The translations under genes and the position numbers were made by a program. A stretch of DNA of 64,000 nt from Tetrahymena thermophila SB210 (taxonomy: Eukaryota; Ciliophora; Oligohymenophorea; Hymenostomatida; Tetrahymenidae), in the NCBI RefSeq assembly GCF_000189635.1, contig NW_002476571.1, positions 302,692 to 366,691 of the forward strand. The letters run 5' to 3'. The notes beneath the pieces were generated by a model that saw nothing but the letters and a program-made list of their open reading frames with translations, was not told the DNA's origin and did no database searches. Position 1 is the first letter of the stretch; every line of letters starts with the position of its first letter. This document shows, in pieces, positions 36,868-51,794 of the stretch.

Positions 36868-39800
36868 TCATTTTATATTTTTATCTAAATTACAATTATC
36901 TAGTGCTTTTTTATAGAAATTAGTTTTTAGTTTTTAGTTAAATATTGGAAATCTAACTTTGAATTAACTTTACTAAGACCGTTTTGATGATAAAAACCAT
37001 TTTTTGTTCTTTAAATTTGCTTCCATACCAATAACTTTGCTTAAAGAGTTTCCAACTATTTTCCATAGATAATTTATTCTTAATAAATTTATCTATTTTT
37101 AATAAGTAAGTTAATAAATAGAGTTTGGAATTAATTTTGATATTTAAACTTAGAATTTTTATAAGATATTTAAATTATTTTTATCATAAGGAATTGGTCT
37201 TTATACTATTAATAAGAGCAAGATTGCTAGGAAACTCATATTTAAGGCAATCAAAATAATTTATAATATTTATTAAAATAATAGATTATCTGTAAGTAAT
37301 ATCATTTATATTATGAATATACTTATTATAACTAATCTGCAAGATAGTTAATCAATATTATTTAATTACTATCTTTAATAAGGACTTACTTTTATCAAAA
37401 ATATTAGATAAATACTCATAAAAAATAATAAGAACTGAGCTTTTAGTAATGGTGAAACCCTAATTAAATTTAGAAATATAACAAGAGATGCTCTTGCTTG
37501 ACTTCTAGTTAACTCCCAATAATAAGATTTTACTTTATATTCCTATTGATAAAAAATTTTATTAAAAAAAAAATGCTTTTCGTTTATTAAAAAACTATTT
37601 ACTTAGTACAAAAGACTATACTTCTTCATATAAAGCAAGCTTTATAATTTTTATCTATTTCTGTACAAGATAATGTAAAATGATGCAGGAATTAAAAAGA
37701 ACCATATAAAAAGTAGTGGACCTATTAAAAATAGTAATATTTTAATGTGTTATTAAGTGTAGCATACATCCTGCATTTCAGTAATAATATATAGATTGTC
37801 TCCTATATCTCTGCAAGATGAAGACTATATCAATACTTTAATTACGGAAGAACTAAAGAATAAATATATTAATATGAAAGAAGAAATCAAAAATGAAAAG
37901 TCATCTATCATCTTAAACATGCTTGTGAGGAATTTTACTAACTGGATCAACAAAAATATGGTAATTATTTAGGAATTGATAAATATAACTCTCATAGCAT
38001 ACAAAGGAATTTAGATATCATAGCTACTAAATATACAATCTAAATTATAAACTGTATGCTATAGAGGATCACCACCTGCAACTTCAGCAACAGAAATAAA
38101 TTATTAAGTCTATATGCCTAAGTTATTTATTAATGCTATAAACTATAAATAGTTGATAAGAATTTTGATGTAAGATGAAGAACTACTAATGTTTTGATTT
38201 TATAGTAAAATTATTTAAAGCTTTCTCAAATAAAACCATTCCATTTTTCTTTATATTAATATCAGCTATCTTTAAATTTAGAAGATTAAATAAGCACAAA
38301 TTATTATCAAAAACAAAAATATAATTAGGATAGAGTAATTTGAATTCTCCTTCGAGCATTCTTAGCATTAAATTCCTCCATTACTTCTTCCATATCTTGA
38401 TCCCCAAAAAATTCCTTAAGAATCACAAGATTCACAAATAGCTCCTACATGTCCTATTTAGCATCCAAACTTATTTGAAGGGTCTTCGGGGGTACAAAAT
38501 TATGGGTTTATACATTAGTAAATTTAGTCTGAATGCTAATTCTTACTCCAATACCCATTTTATAACTGTATGGTATTAGAATAACAATTTTTAGAACCTA
38601 TTGGGCATTTGAGACACTGCAAATTTTCGAATTAATTTGGATCTTGTAAGCAATAATTACCTATTTAAAAAAAGTTGGCTAGTTTAATTATTTGAAGCAT
38701 ATTTAAGAATATTTGGTAAAAATAGATTGTTTTTATTATTGAGTTAAATTTAAAAAAATTATTTTTTAAAAGGAGCTATAATAATCAAAATAAAATTTTA
38801 GGTTATTTAATTTTTAAAGTATTTTTAAAAAGAAAATAAAAATATTAAAGTTGAGGGGGGGATAGATAGATGCTTATTCCAATTCAAAAATTTAATATAA
38901 AATTTTTTTAGTAAAATAAGAAAATTTTAAAATTATTTTTGGGATTTATTTAAATCTCCATTTAGAACTTTTAAAGTTGTAAAAGAAGTTGGTGTTTTTG
39001 ATTTATGTTGAGGAAAAAGCTAAAAATGGTATTAAATTTTTATTGATAATATTGTAGATAATCCATAAACTAATTCAGTTAGTTTTATTAAAATACTTAT
39101 TTAATATTTTTGAACCTTGTATTTATTTATAATAGATTATTTGCAATTAATATAGCAATAAAGAAGATTTGATCAGCTATTACAAAAAACATTCAATAAA
39201 TTTTTAATTTCTTTTATATCTTGAAATCATTATTAAATAAAAATTTACCTTATTAGCAAGTAAAACATATTTTATACTTCTACAAAGCTTGTAAAATTTC
39301 TCCTTACTAACACTTCCTAAAGTTAACATCAATAGAGATACTTAACTCCTGATAGTCAAACATAAAAGTTGTGGTATTTAAAATAGGGACAGGGCTAACT
39401 GTTTTAACTGTGATAGAGGAGTTAGCATTAGGCTGATAAGAATAAGACACATTAAAAACGAAACCAAATTAATCAAAATTATAATTCTATCTGAGGTCAC
39501 CATAAAGCCCAACTTCTTAACTTTACAATTCAAGTAAATAGCTACTAAATTCAATCAGGATTTCTTAATTTATCTAATTTGTATTTTTTTAAAAACTAAC
39601 TTCTCTCATTTCTTCATCTATTAATCTCATAATTATAGGTGAAGATGTGCTACCACTTTATAAATTTTCTAATTTAGCACTTTAAATCTTTAAATCATCT
39701 TGCATTTAATTTTTAACATCCAAATAAAATGGATAGGAACCTATATTTTTTCCATATAATTATGCATAGTTTTTAATAAAAGAATTTTAATTTTAGGTAA

Positions 39801-42800
39801 GCTTCTTTTGGCTCACATTTGTTTTTTATAAAACATAAGGTTATATGCCTTAATATCTAAAAGCACCTCCTATAAGAGCAGAATTCTATTTGAAAATATT
39901 ATCTGTCATGTTTTAAATATCACAATTGTTCAACAATAATGCTCCACCTGAACCTTATCTACATGAATTTTAAAAGAAAGTATTGCCATGAAACTAAGAA
40001 AATACGCTACTGAAGCAATAAATAGCTCCCCCATTTCCTGTCTTTGATTCGTTTTACTAAAATGTGTTACCTAAAAAGATTATTTCTGATATTTAGTTTA
40101 AATAAATAGCTCCTCCATCAAGATAAGATAGGTTCATGATAAAATTGTTATTTTTCATTATTAGACTCGATATTTATAACAAATAAAAAACACTTGCTAT
40201 GTTATTTGTTTCTATATTTTTTGATTAAACATTTTAGATAACTATTTAAGGACTTTAAGATATGTATATAAAACTATTTTACTTAAGTTCAACTTTTTAA
40301 ATTTAGATTGTATCTAAAAGAAAGCTTTAGCTTACTTAAATTTAAATAAAGCCAGCTTCTGAATTTATGCTAGAGATAGATGTAAAATTAGAATTTATTA
40401 TTGTTAATTATTAAGCATTAAGTAACATTAGTTGATTTGTTGCAGAAAGAGAGTGCTAATAGTTGTAGTATGTTGATATTTTATTTTAAATATTAACTCC
40501 ATTATCATTTTTTAAATCATGTAAGTTAATAAATCCTAGCAAACTTGAATTTTTTATCTGAATATTTGAGAAATTCGAATTAAGTATTCCCTCACATTCT
40601 AAAATAAAAAATTATTAGCCACTAATTGAGCTATTTTAAGAGTTTTCTAATTTAAAATCTGTGAAATAAAAATCATTAAAAATTAATGTTTGATTTACAT
40701 TAGAAAATTTCAGTAAAGAAAGGGGTGAGAGTGAGGTAAATTTAAGATCATTAAATTGGATTTTAATGAAATTAACTTAAGGAGTTGCTTCAATTTAGAA
40801 AATAATACCTTATACGTCGACATTTTAATTCATTATTATTTCATTTTAAGATGATTTCATGTTGCTAATACTAATTGAAGTAACATTAGTTATTTTGAAT
40901 ATTTAAACATTTTAAAACATATTCTCTATAAGGTTAGTATTATTTATTGTAAGTAAATTTATTTATGAGATATTTATCATAGAGTTTTGTTTAAAGTTTG
41001 AATGTAAAATATTATGGTTGATGTTCAAATTATTTATGGTCAATTAGTTTATATTAATAAATTAAAGTAGATTCATTATATTATTAAATTGGCAATTAGT
41101 AAAAGTAATGTTCTGTATTACAACTATATTAATATATTAGAAAAGTATAATCTATTTGTTAATCTGTTGAATTTGTTCGCCATTAATCACTAAATTTTAG
41201 ATAAATAGATGATTGATACTTTCAAATGATAGCTGGTTACTACCAAAATCTGATAATTCTATGTCATTCAAAAACAGTCTTTCTAATTTTTTAAATGTTT
41301 GATTTCCAAATAAGAACTGAGTATTATTTAAGTTTTTAAAGGAAATTTTTAGGTTTTATAGTTTCAGCTCTACAATATTTTAATCTGTACTATTTTGAAT
41401 ATTTAGATAAATACTATTATTGTTTATAGCTTAAATGTTTAGCGAGTACTAGTTTGTCACAGAGCTAGAGCTAACAAAAGGATACTTTAAATCTGTTTAT
41501 TCGCCATTATTTATATCCATACTATAAATAATGTTCTAAATTAAGAGCTATTTTAGTGATAATAAATTCAAATAATCACTTTATTGATTTTTTGTTATTA
41601 AATCATTTTAATCTGTTCGTATTTATAACTATGCTGAGCAAATATTTTTTGAAAAAGAGCCAATATTTAGTTAAGTGATGTATTTTATAGTATTTTCTAT
41701 AGTTATAATCATCATATCAACAATTAAATACTAAGAATTCTGGAGTTTTAATTATGAAGATAAAACCTTATAATTTTATATTTATAAATAATCAATTAAT
41801 TTAGGTTAATAAAAAGGGTTAGCATCAAAGAAACTAATTGAATTGTCGAAATATAAAACAAAAGTATTATTAAATCCAGTGTACTCAATATCTATTAGTG
41901 ATTGAGTGCTATTAAAATTTCTTATTATTTAGAATAATTTGAGGTCTTATCTTAAGTATATACTTACAGAGTTAAATGAAAGCATATATATGAAAGAGCC
42001 TTCCATTTTTAATTTTATACTTGAAGATGGTAAATTCTATTTAATAATTTACATTTTTAGATCATATACGTTAACTCCTTCAGTTCTATCTGTATAGTAA
42101 ATCCTTTAATAAAGAGGATCAAAGTAGATTTAAGATTATTGGTTTTAGAAATCTAATTGAGAGGTTTACAAAATATCTCCTGTCTAAATATCTATTATTT
42201 GTATATATTCATTTGTTAATATTATGATGTTCAAAGTATTATCTATTCTAATAAGCTTTTTAATAATATCATTTTATTCTAATTTAAATTAAAATTATTC
42301 AATTTTAATTTAAGTTGAAAGAGACTATGAGTATGAAAATATTATCTTATTCCATAGGCTTCTGTTTTTTGTTGAGCTGTATATTAAATAGGAATCATCA
42401 ATCATAATAAATTGGCCTATTCCTGTTGATATATATGCTAGTATAATGAGCTATGGATTAGTTTGATTCTTCTAAAGAGAATATAAAGACTACTTTTAAG
42501 TTAAAAAAAGAACTTGGAAATCAGAGTCTCTGATAAAAGTAACTATTTAAGAATCAAGCAATTAAGAAAATATAGGAGTAATTCTAGTAGAAGTTATATT
42601 GTAGATTAAGAGTTAATTAAATATTATTACATAAATTTAAGAGTCATTTTTATTGTAATAATTGTAGTAAAAGTATGAAGGATTTAGTTGATTAAAGTAT
42701 TTAGCATCCTTTACTTCACCATTGACTATATTTTTAAGAGTTGATTGACCATTATCAAATAAAATATATTGGTTTTAATTAATCTATAATAGATTTGGTA

Positions 42801-45800
42801 TTAAACTATAAGGTAATTATTAATTTTAGTTAAACTCTAAGATAGAGTAATCAAAAACTTTTAAATTCAAATAGTCTGTAACAAATATTTAATTTTTATT
42901 AAAGCTGATGTAAATATCAAATATTGGAAGCTAAAATTGGTATTTGCAAATAAAAATATTATCATCGTAATCAAATATATAAAAAATATTATTTGAGCTT
43001 GCAAAAAGTTTTCTCTTATAATGGTCCCAAATCAATATTTTTTAGTAAGCATTTGCGTCATTTTATACCTTATCTAACTATTTTAATATTATGTTAAGAA
43101 AAAATATATAAAAATTGAATTTTTTAAATAACTTTAGTGAAAACTAAAGGATATTTTTATAAAAGGAAAAAAATAATAAATTAAAAAAATTACTTAAAAT
43201 ATTTGAACAGTTTAATTGGTATCATAAGAAATAATTTCAATTTAATTTTAATTATCAATTAGCATAACCAGATCAAGAATTTCATCAACAACTATTTGAC
43301 TTTGATGATTAAATTAATACTATAGTTAGATAGTTTACATAACCACTTGAGTATTTATGTTATATATTACGATAGAATTACTGTAAGTAGAAAATAGCAT
43401 CACTTATATTTGGTCAGAGAAAAAATAAAACTTTTAGTTAAAAAATAATATATATAAAATTGTTCGTACAATTGAAATTTATTTATTTTCATACCTTATA
43501 CAGATTTTCATTAGTGTTAGTAGTAAATGCTGGGAAAGAAGTATCTAACAATTGATATGTATCTAAATTAAGTATTTTAAAACTGTTACTTTAGTTATCT
43601 CCAATAATTATATTGCTACCATAGTCATTATAATATATATAATAAGCAAAAAAGTTTTCTGAATATTTAACAAACTTATAAATTTATTCTTTTAAAGAGT
43701 ACACTCTTAAACTATATTTACTATAAAAGATGATTAACTATTTTTGTCTTTAAATAATAGTCCCATAAAAGTAATCTGCAAACGGAAAGTTGTTAGTGAT
43801 GCAATTTAAAGAAATAGCCTTAAAAATGATTTATGAAAAAAAAAAGTAAAATTTTTATTTTTAAATTTATATATTTACTTACCTTTAAGTCGAATATGCA
43901 ATCTTACAAGTTATCTACAAAAGCCATGTATCCTAATTCTATATCGTATGCAAGATTCATAAATATTTATTTAGACACGTAATTAAAAAGCTTTTTTATA
44001 TTTTTTATATCAAATAAGTAAAGAAAGAAATTAAGTAAATGTTAAATAAATTTTTACAATTTCAAAATTAGTTGAGCTAATTAAAGCAAGACGAAATCCA
44101 ACAACTATTACCATATATTTTTAATATGGATAATAAAATCCTTTATTATCGTATTTATGATAGTACATGTAATTTTAAGAAATTAGCTAAACAGGTTGTT
44201 AGAAATCAATATTAATTTATGCTATTATCTTTTGGTATTTTATCACTCTTATTTAATTTGTATATATATTTAACTATATATCTAACTCATAAAAATTAAC
44301 AACATATTAATATTGTTATGTATTTAAAAAATCATTATTTTAATATTCATAACAAAATATTTATTTTACATCTACTATTTACTATAGCCAAAAATTATCA
44401 CCAGATAAAGGAACTTAAATATCGTTAAATTGAAATTCATTATAAATATTTTATTATACCTTATATTAAAAAAAAAAGTTTTTTTAGAAGTTAAACTTAA
44501 GTTTATATATTAGTTTATTTTACCTGTTATAATTAAAGATTCGGATCATCTAAACTAATTATAAGAGAGATCATGGTATTTATAAATATTATCTAATATT
44601 ATTTATGTAAAAAGTTCTACATACCTTACCCATAATAGTCGTTTTGGTATAGTATGATCTAATTTGTATCTCCATCATAGTATTATAAAAAGGCACTATT
44701 GCTGAGAATAAATACTTTGTTGCCATAACTAACGAAATATGCTATGTATGAACCAGTAGGTATTTCCTAGTTTAAAAAAAAATATATAACTATTTTAAAA
44801 TTATTTTATATTGATATGATACATATAAAACCTTATTATCTTGAGTAGAGACAATTTAAAGTGTAGTATAAGGTGTTAAGCCAAAGATCTAATATGTTAA
44901 ATTTGGAGATAAATAATAAGAAATAATTTATGTATATTAACTAAATATTTTTTTCTTATAATTGTTTAGAAGGTCCCTACTTATTATTCCTCCGAAATAA
45001 TCAGAATAGTAAATAATATCTTAGTTTAGATTGAAAAAACCTATCTAGCCAAAACAAATATTATAAAATTTTGAAGTGACATAAACAGGATTTTACTATT
45101 TTTAAAAGAATGATTATCAAAATAATTTGAATAAAATAAAAATAATTACATCTTTGTAAACATTGTAGATCAATATTTATGAAAGGTATATTTACTATAA
45201 AACTAAGAAACAAATAATATCGCCAGTTTTCTGTGAAACTTAAACGTCATTTACTATCTATCTTATTGAGAATGTATAGTTGTATTAGTTGTTTATTTAA
45301 CTATAATGAAAAATAAGAAGCTCTGTTAATTTTGTTTTAGATTCGATTATTACTACATTTTATTTATTAACTATCAATGTTTTTGTACTCTTGATATAGA
45401 ACGGTTAATTAAAGAAATGTATTTGGTCAGGTGCAATATCTATATCACTAAACTGGTTTTCTAAAAGTATTTCAAAAGTATATAAATTCAATTCTCTTAT
45501 TGTCAAAACACCATTTCTTATTCCAGTAAGTATTAATTTTTCTTCTTCTTATACAGCTATATAGTTGTATAACTAATAGCCTAGATAAATTGTTTGGTCT
45601 GGATAATAAAAATCATCCCAAAAATAAAATGATTTAGTAATCTATCTCGATTCTAAATCATATTAGTAAGTAATTCCATTGCATTTTAATTCTAATATTT
45701 AATTATTTGTAACAGTATCTAAAATATTAATTGCCGGAGTATTAAATAAAAATTAAGCATAGTAATAAGTATGCTATTCAGATGAGAAATACATTTAACT

Positions 45801-48660
45801 AGAATTTACAGAGGTTAACTGACTTTAAGTGAGCTCTTAAATTTATATATCTTACATTATTTAAGTTAACAAATATATTTTATCATTATTTTAAAAAACT
45901 TCTAAAGAAGTTAGTGAGCAAACTAAAGGTTAAGATAGTTTAAGAGTATAAGAAAGATTAAAATTATTTGAGTTAAGGTTGAAAATGTAAAGCAGATCTT
46001 GTTTTTGAGAGAAATAGATATCTTTAGTCTTCCAAAAGCAGTCAGAATTAAGGAAAGTAGGTGGTAAAGCACTTGTGATTTCTGTAACTTATTTATTTGA
46101 GCTAATTTAGAGTACTTAAGTTGCTGTTTAATTTTTACCACCAATTAGAGTCAAAGTCTATATATTTAGATATAAATATTTTATTTTAATATTAATAAAA
46201 TAGTATTTTTTACTTCATTAGATCTCATTATTGAATATAGAATAGTCTAAGGAGTGATAGATTTGATTAGTAAAGGAGTTTGACCAAATATTATTTAGTA
46301 AAAGTCTATTTTATTATTTTAGTAGAACACCCACATATTTTGTGTATCTAAATTTTCTATTTAAAGAGTGTTCTATGATGAATACTATAAAAGTATATTC
46401 TTGTTAAATGATTAATCATAATAAAAAATTGTATTTGTTGAGTTAATAGCAAGGATAAATTGATCATTTTTTAACTGATAATTTTAAACGCTGAGTATTT
46501 AATTTAAAGTATCTGATGAATTATCAACAACAGAAAATTAATAAGATTGGAAGTCATATTAGACTATAAAACCTGCTTATGTCAAAAAAGTCATTTTCAT
46601 TCCATCTAAGTAATATATATTACTTATTTATTAATTAAATGTAATGTTTTATGATAAAAGTAAGCCACTAGAGATTTAAAAAGTGAAAACTTGGGTATAT
46701 ATATTCATACACGATAGCGTTTTATTTTGAGTTGATTATTCTACTGTTTACACACAATTTGCGATCTGTTATTAATTTTTGAAACTTAAAAAAGAAATAA
46801 AAAGAAATAATTTATTTACAGATGCTAATTATGGAAAAGTATAATAAGCTTAAGGTACGAGCTAAGGAATTGATTTCACAATAACTTTGCCTTATAGATC
46901 AATCTAAAGCATAGTGCTATTATCTTTTTTTTTTAAATTAAAAAAATTTTCGGTATTTGGAGTAATATGTAGAGTTAGGATCTCTATATTAATTTTAATT
47001 TTTAATATAGCTAAAACAAAGTTTTTGATTAAACAAATGAGTCTTATTAAAAAACACACAAGCCTCTTTTTGATAAAAAAAGTAAAATATTTTATAAAAT
47101 GCTTGCTTATACAATATTATAAAATATTTTAAATTTGAATTATTTTCATTAGATGTTTTAAATGAGCTTTTAATTATTTTTACTTAAAGCAAATAAAGAT
47201 AAAATTCAGCATTTTAAAAATCAACTTTTTTTAGAAACTTATTCAATTTAATAGCAATCATTCAATTTAGAAGTTAATTACCATTATAACTCTTTGCAAA
47301 ATTTAAAAATGCTAATTCTCAATAAAATATCAAATAAGCAAATTTTAGTTAAAAATATAATTAGCTATTAAATATTATTTATTAATATAGAATAATAAAT
47401 TCATAACTAACTCAGCTATTTAAACTTTGAATTAACTTAATAAATGAATAATTAAAAAAATAACAAAAACCTCTCATTAAAATACAAAAGAAGGATTTTC
47501 TTAAATGTAAAAGAGGAATTTAGATACTTTTAAAAGTTATTTTAATAAATTTTTTTATGAAGATTCAATCATTTAAAAAATAGGGTATATTTTTTAAAAA
47601 TTCGCTTATGAATACTTTCATGATAACAAGTTTTTTAATAGCTTATTACTTTAATTTAAAAAAATAAAAAATTATTTTTAAAATATTATAAATAGTATTT
47701 CATATAATCATTTAGCAAGTTATATTAATAAAATTAAAATAAATTCAATAAATATAGTTAAATTATATTTTATGAATTTGATCTTTATTTATGAATATAA
47801 ATCGATCAATACTATAAATTTAGAAAAAAGAAAATATAATGAAATTTAATCTATTCATTTAAATTGATTTTATTATAATTAACTGATTTTAAAGGAAAAA
47901 ACAATGAAACTAGGGTTTTTTTGTTGATCTTTTTTACTAAATAATTCTTTTCCTCTTTCTTTTATGAAAAAAAATATAGTCTTATTTAGATATATCTGAA
48001 AGCCAATTAATTAAACTATAGAAATATTTTTAAATTAAATAAAATAACTAAAAACATAAACTATTTGCCTAATTATAGTTTTTACCTTCACTGATGGATG
48101 CACTATAGAACTATATTTTATCAACTGCTTAAGATTCAGGTATATAAGATAAGGATGGGCAGATTTATAGTTAAATGCATGTGTTAGAAGATGGATCTAA
48201 GGAATAGCTATTAGATTAAATACTGCATTCATATACGCATTCTCCATCAAGTAAAGATTAACTATCTTAACAATTCGCAATGCATCCTTACTGGAATAAA
48301 AAAAAATGCAATGGTTTTTAAAAAAAATGGTGATTAAGTTACTTTATTCTATGGGTCCAAAGAGTATCCAGGTAAGCATTAATAGCATTCAGTAGATGAG
48401 CAGCTTGAGCAAAATTTAGAATCGCAAGAAATGCATTCCATGTTAAAGTTTTCGTATGTTCCACTAGGACAAGATTAGACACAATTATAGCTATTCTGAT
48501 CAAAATAAAATGGGTATCTACATCCAAGGCACTCAAAGTTTTTATCGCTAGAGCAATCTTAGCATACTTAATTACATTAACTATCACCATCTTTTTGACC
48601 AAAAGAAAGCAAAGTTATATTCAGCATAAAATGGATAATTATCAAAGTCTTCTACTTCAT
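36868..48660 (-). CDS. G4: giant surface protein, paralogue of G2 and G3
   Basis: The signal peptide (MKQKTLIIIHFMLNITLLSFGQ by parts) starts at 48660. Exon 1 is 48660-48343 (106 codons). A 52-nt intron follows, then exon 2 at 48290-48086 (205 nt), matching G2 and G3 exactly in phase. The Cys module keeps its cysteines. The first body exon, near 46910-46850, reads in the same frame as G2 ('QIDLQGKVIVKSIPQ'). The TTAA site at about 46362 is uninterrupted. The beta-helix exon ends at 39249. A 588-nt intron (39248-38661) precedes the Cys/membrane exons, and TGA lies at 36870-36868, in frame with the G2 C-terminus. Small indels upstream of the first body exon suggest that region is not coding. 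Predicted plasma-membrane protein. Not every exon was read. Confidence 0.78.
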
Positions 48661-49979
48661 CAACTTTTAAATATTTTTTTGCATTCTTTTTTGTAAATTT
48701 TAGTTTGTAATCAATATCAATATTCTTGAAAAAAAGCTTTTCCAAAATAAACTCATCTATTTTAAATATAATGTGAAAAGTCTACCTCTTTTGAAATTAT
48801 AATAATAAGATCACTATTTTATTTATTATTGATTCTGATTTAGAAGATCAAGAGCTCTGTTCTAAATGTTAAAGAATAATATATATATTTAAATAGGTGC
48901 TCTTCCCCATTTAAAATTAAAAAACTTCATCGCTAAACATTCTATTTTTAAAAATTTTAATTATTTTTTTCAAAATATGATTTTTTTTTGACCTAAAAAA
49001 TGAGGATTTAGAGTTAATTAGAATTCAAAGGATATCAAAGGTAATATAAAAATTAGTTAAAATAACAGTTTATTTCTTCAAAAAATATATGAAAATGGAA
49101 TAATATTAATTCACAAAAATTATGCTAAAAAAAATTCTATATCTTATGTAAAAATAGCAAAAAAATACTTTACAAATGATTTATTTATTTTCCAAAATAT
49201 TACCTTTAATGTATAGACAGACTTTGAGAGCATTTTGGATTTTTAAATTTTTTTTTGCATTTTTTAAATTACATTTTCGTTGGCTACTTAATAAATAAAT
49301 TGATTGAAAATCGAATTAACATTTATCTTTTCTCATAAATTGAAAATAATATGGAATTTCAAAGAAAAATTAATGCCCTTAAATTATTTTTCATTAAAGA
49401 AAAACCAAAAGATATAAATTTATTTTTTAAATGTTGTAATAACATGTTTATATAATAAATATTATGTGAAATTGTATTATCAAATACAAAAGAATATAAT
49501 CAGTCAATAATAAAATAATATTTTGAAAAATTAATCTACCAAAATTGAGTCAAAAAAACATAACTTAATTTTTATTATTATTTTTCTTTTTATTCATATT
49601 TTAATATGTAAAATATTTACAACAAACTATTTGAAATGAATTATTAAAGGTTAGTTAGATATTTAGAAATTATTTTATTCAAAATAGAAATATTAAAAAC
49701 GCTTGCTAAAAACTATTGATTTTAAAAGATAAATGCAAATTTAAATTATTAATTAATATTTTTAAAAATCATTCAGTAATACTTGCTCATTTCAAAAATT
49801 ATTTCAAAGTGATAAAAAACTAAAATTTCAAAAATTAAAAACAATTACAACAGACAATTAGTATTTAAATTTTTTAGTGAATCTGTAAAGCTAATATTTT
49901 ATCCCTTGTTTACCTAAGGAATTAATGATATGAGTTCTCTTTTAAAGCGGAATAACTAATTGTGTGAGGATTTACAATA
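48661..49979. other. 5' flank of G4 with R2 and R1 repeats
   Basis: There is no gene here. The upstream element is truncated near 48930-48950: 'cattctattt' is present, but the GC-rich half seen for G2 and G3 is missing. R2 lies at about 48965-49090 and R1 at about 49160-49460. AT-rich spacer then leads into the transposase relic. Confidence 0.5.
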
Positions 49980-50845
49980 AAATAAAGCAGTATTCTAACT
50001 CTTCAGTAAATAGTATTAATGCTAAAGTAAAGAATAGGAATAGGAAGGGAGAAAAGATAAAGGAAAGTCAATTTAATCTTCCTTAAAAAAAATAATAAAA
50101 TTATCAAAGATAGTAATTACATAAACTGTAGTATTAAATAAAGGTTAAACGGTCAAGGTAATGCATTCAACAATTTATACAAAATAATAAAATCGTATAG
50201 AAAGATATTTATAGATTATCAAAAGTATACTGTTTATGAAGTAAAAAGAAGCTAAATTAAGATATTCTACTCAGATGAGAGTAATATCTATCTTGATGAC
50301 TCTAGTATTTTTGTGCTGAGAAGAGACCAAGAAAATTGGGTGGAAGAAAGATTTAGAAAAGAAATGAATATCTTTCGATTGAGCATTAACATATGGATTG
50401 TATTATCTGAGAAATATGAGATAGAAAGGATAAAGCTTACTTCATATACTTGGATCAATTGAGCCTACTTCAGAAATAACATCTTAAAGAGGTATATTGT
50501 CAATAGCAAGAATAGCAAGGATTTAAAAATAGGTTCTACATATGGTACATATGGAGGAATATTTCAGCAAGACAGGACCAGAGGGCATACTGCTGCAGAA
50601 GCAGTAGAAGTGCTGCAAAAAAACAACATAAATATTCTTGAATGTCCCCCTAAAGAAGCTGATTTAAACCCTATTGAAAATTGCTTTATATAAATCAAAT
50701 GAAGAGTAAAGTGCTAATATGATTGAATTAACAAAAAAGAAGAATTATGTAAGTAAGTCAGTACCATGGTATTTGAAGAGACCTTTACTCAATTTATTAA
50801 AAAATGTTATTTTAATGTTTAAAAACAATGGGAAAGTGTAAATTA
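49980..50845 (+). pseudogene. Decayed Tc1/mariner-type (IS630 superfamily) transposase
   Basis: This is the only plus-strand coding relic. In one frame (TAA/TAG as Gln), 50250-50700 shows the DDE catalytic layout: 'YSDESNIYLDDSS' (first Asp), 'FRKEMN', 'GIFQQDRTRGHTAAEA' (second Asp) and 'CPPKEADLNPIENCF' (third acidic residue in the PxxxDLNPIEN motif). In-frame TGA codons interrupt it at about 50458, 50699 and 50722. The N-terminal part (49980-50240) is basic and Gln-rich and needs a frame change to join. Base composition is less AT-rich than its neighbours. I found no terminal repeats. Transposases of this superfamily are common in ciliate germline genomes. Confidence 0.8.
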
Positions 50846-51186
50846 AAATAAAAAAGGGGCTCTTATTTATGATTTTATAAATTGTATGTGTAATGTATTA
50901 TTTTTTAAGATTCTTTCTATTATTTTCTGAAGTTCTCTGTAGAATACATTACTAAAAAATTTTATTAGTGCTTATAATATAAATATTATTTATTTTTTTA
51001 TTCAATTTTTAATAGAAAATTGTTTAAAATTTTAAATAAGCTTAATCATTTTATTTTTTAATATAAATCTAAATTTTTAAGATATTATTTACTTGAAATT
51101 TTGATATAATAAATTAAATGTAAATTCAATGTCAAACTTAACAAATACATTCAAATATTTACAAATTAATTAATTTAATTTAAAAA
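50846..51186. other. AT-rich spacer between the transposase relic and C3
   Basis: I see nothing recognisable here. It follows the end of the transposase reading frame and reaches the C3 stop codon. I searched by eye for inverted ends of the Tc1-like relic and found none. Confidence 0.4.
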
Positions 51187-51594
51187 TCAGAAGAGCAAAG
51201 CTAAAACAGCTAAGAGGAAAGCTGATAAGACCAATATCGATGATCCATTAATAGTATTAATAGGATTAATAGCTTGAATGCAAGAAGTATATCCGTTAGC
51301 ATAAATACCAACTGTAATATCATCCTTAGTAGTGGGATCATTAATATAAGTAGTAGCACAAGCTTTAGTGCAACTTAAATAGGAATTGAAGCTATCAATA
51401 TTAGATGAGCAAAAGATACAAGTGGAGTAAGCAACTGCAGCGTCAGTGCAAGTGGTAGCAATACAATCAGGAATCTTCAAAGCTGAAACGCAAGCTAGAG
51501 TAGTTTAAAGATCAGATTAGCTAATCCAAGAGGGAGTTTCAACACATTGAACAGCATTCAATACAATAATTGCTAATAAGACGAGGGTTTTCAT
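51187..51594 (-). CDS. C3: small secreted cysteine-rich protein with a GPI-anchor-like C-terminus
   Basis: The gene encodes 135 residues and is intact in the ciliate code. The start ATG (51594-51592) is preceded by A-rich 'taattaaaa', as in C4 and C5. It begins with a signal peptide (MKTLVLLAIIVLNAVQC). The mature domain has conserved cysteines in 'ACVSALKIPDCIATTC', 'YSTCIFCSS', 'YLSCTKACATTYINDPTT' and 'GYTSC'. A small-residue/Asn site (INGSS) precedes a hydrophobic tail ending in LLF-TGA, the layout of a GPI-anchor signal. C3 carries an extra 'INPINT' spacer that C4 and C5 lack. Two in-frame TAG/TAA codons near residues 27 and 31 confirm Gln reassignment. Predicted cell-surface protein; function unknown. 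Confidence 0.88.
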
Positions 51595-51767
51595 TTTTAA
51601 TTACTTTTTATTTAATTTATATGATATGTTTTTTTAATATTAATTCATTTATAATTTTTAGAAATCTTCAATAGATTTAAAATAAATAAATTAGTTTTAA
51701 ATTTCGAATTAGTGATAGATTAGCAGCGAAATAGATTTGAAATTAATATTTACTTTAAAAAATGTAT

Positions 51768-51794
51768 ATTTAAAAGGCTCTCAATTTAATTTCA
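51768..51794 (-). promoter_or_regulatory. Conserved proximal upstream block of C3
   Basis: On the minus strand this reads AATTGAGAGCCTTTTAAATA, about 175 bp upstream of the ATG. Matching blocks lie 137-183 bp upstream of the other C genes (2004-2030, 19650-19676, 55591-55617, 56948-56974). It is a candidate core promoter by position and conservation only. Confidence 0.4.
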
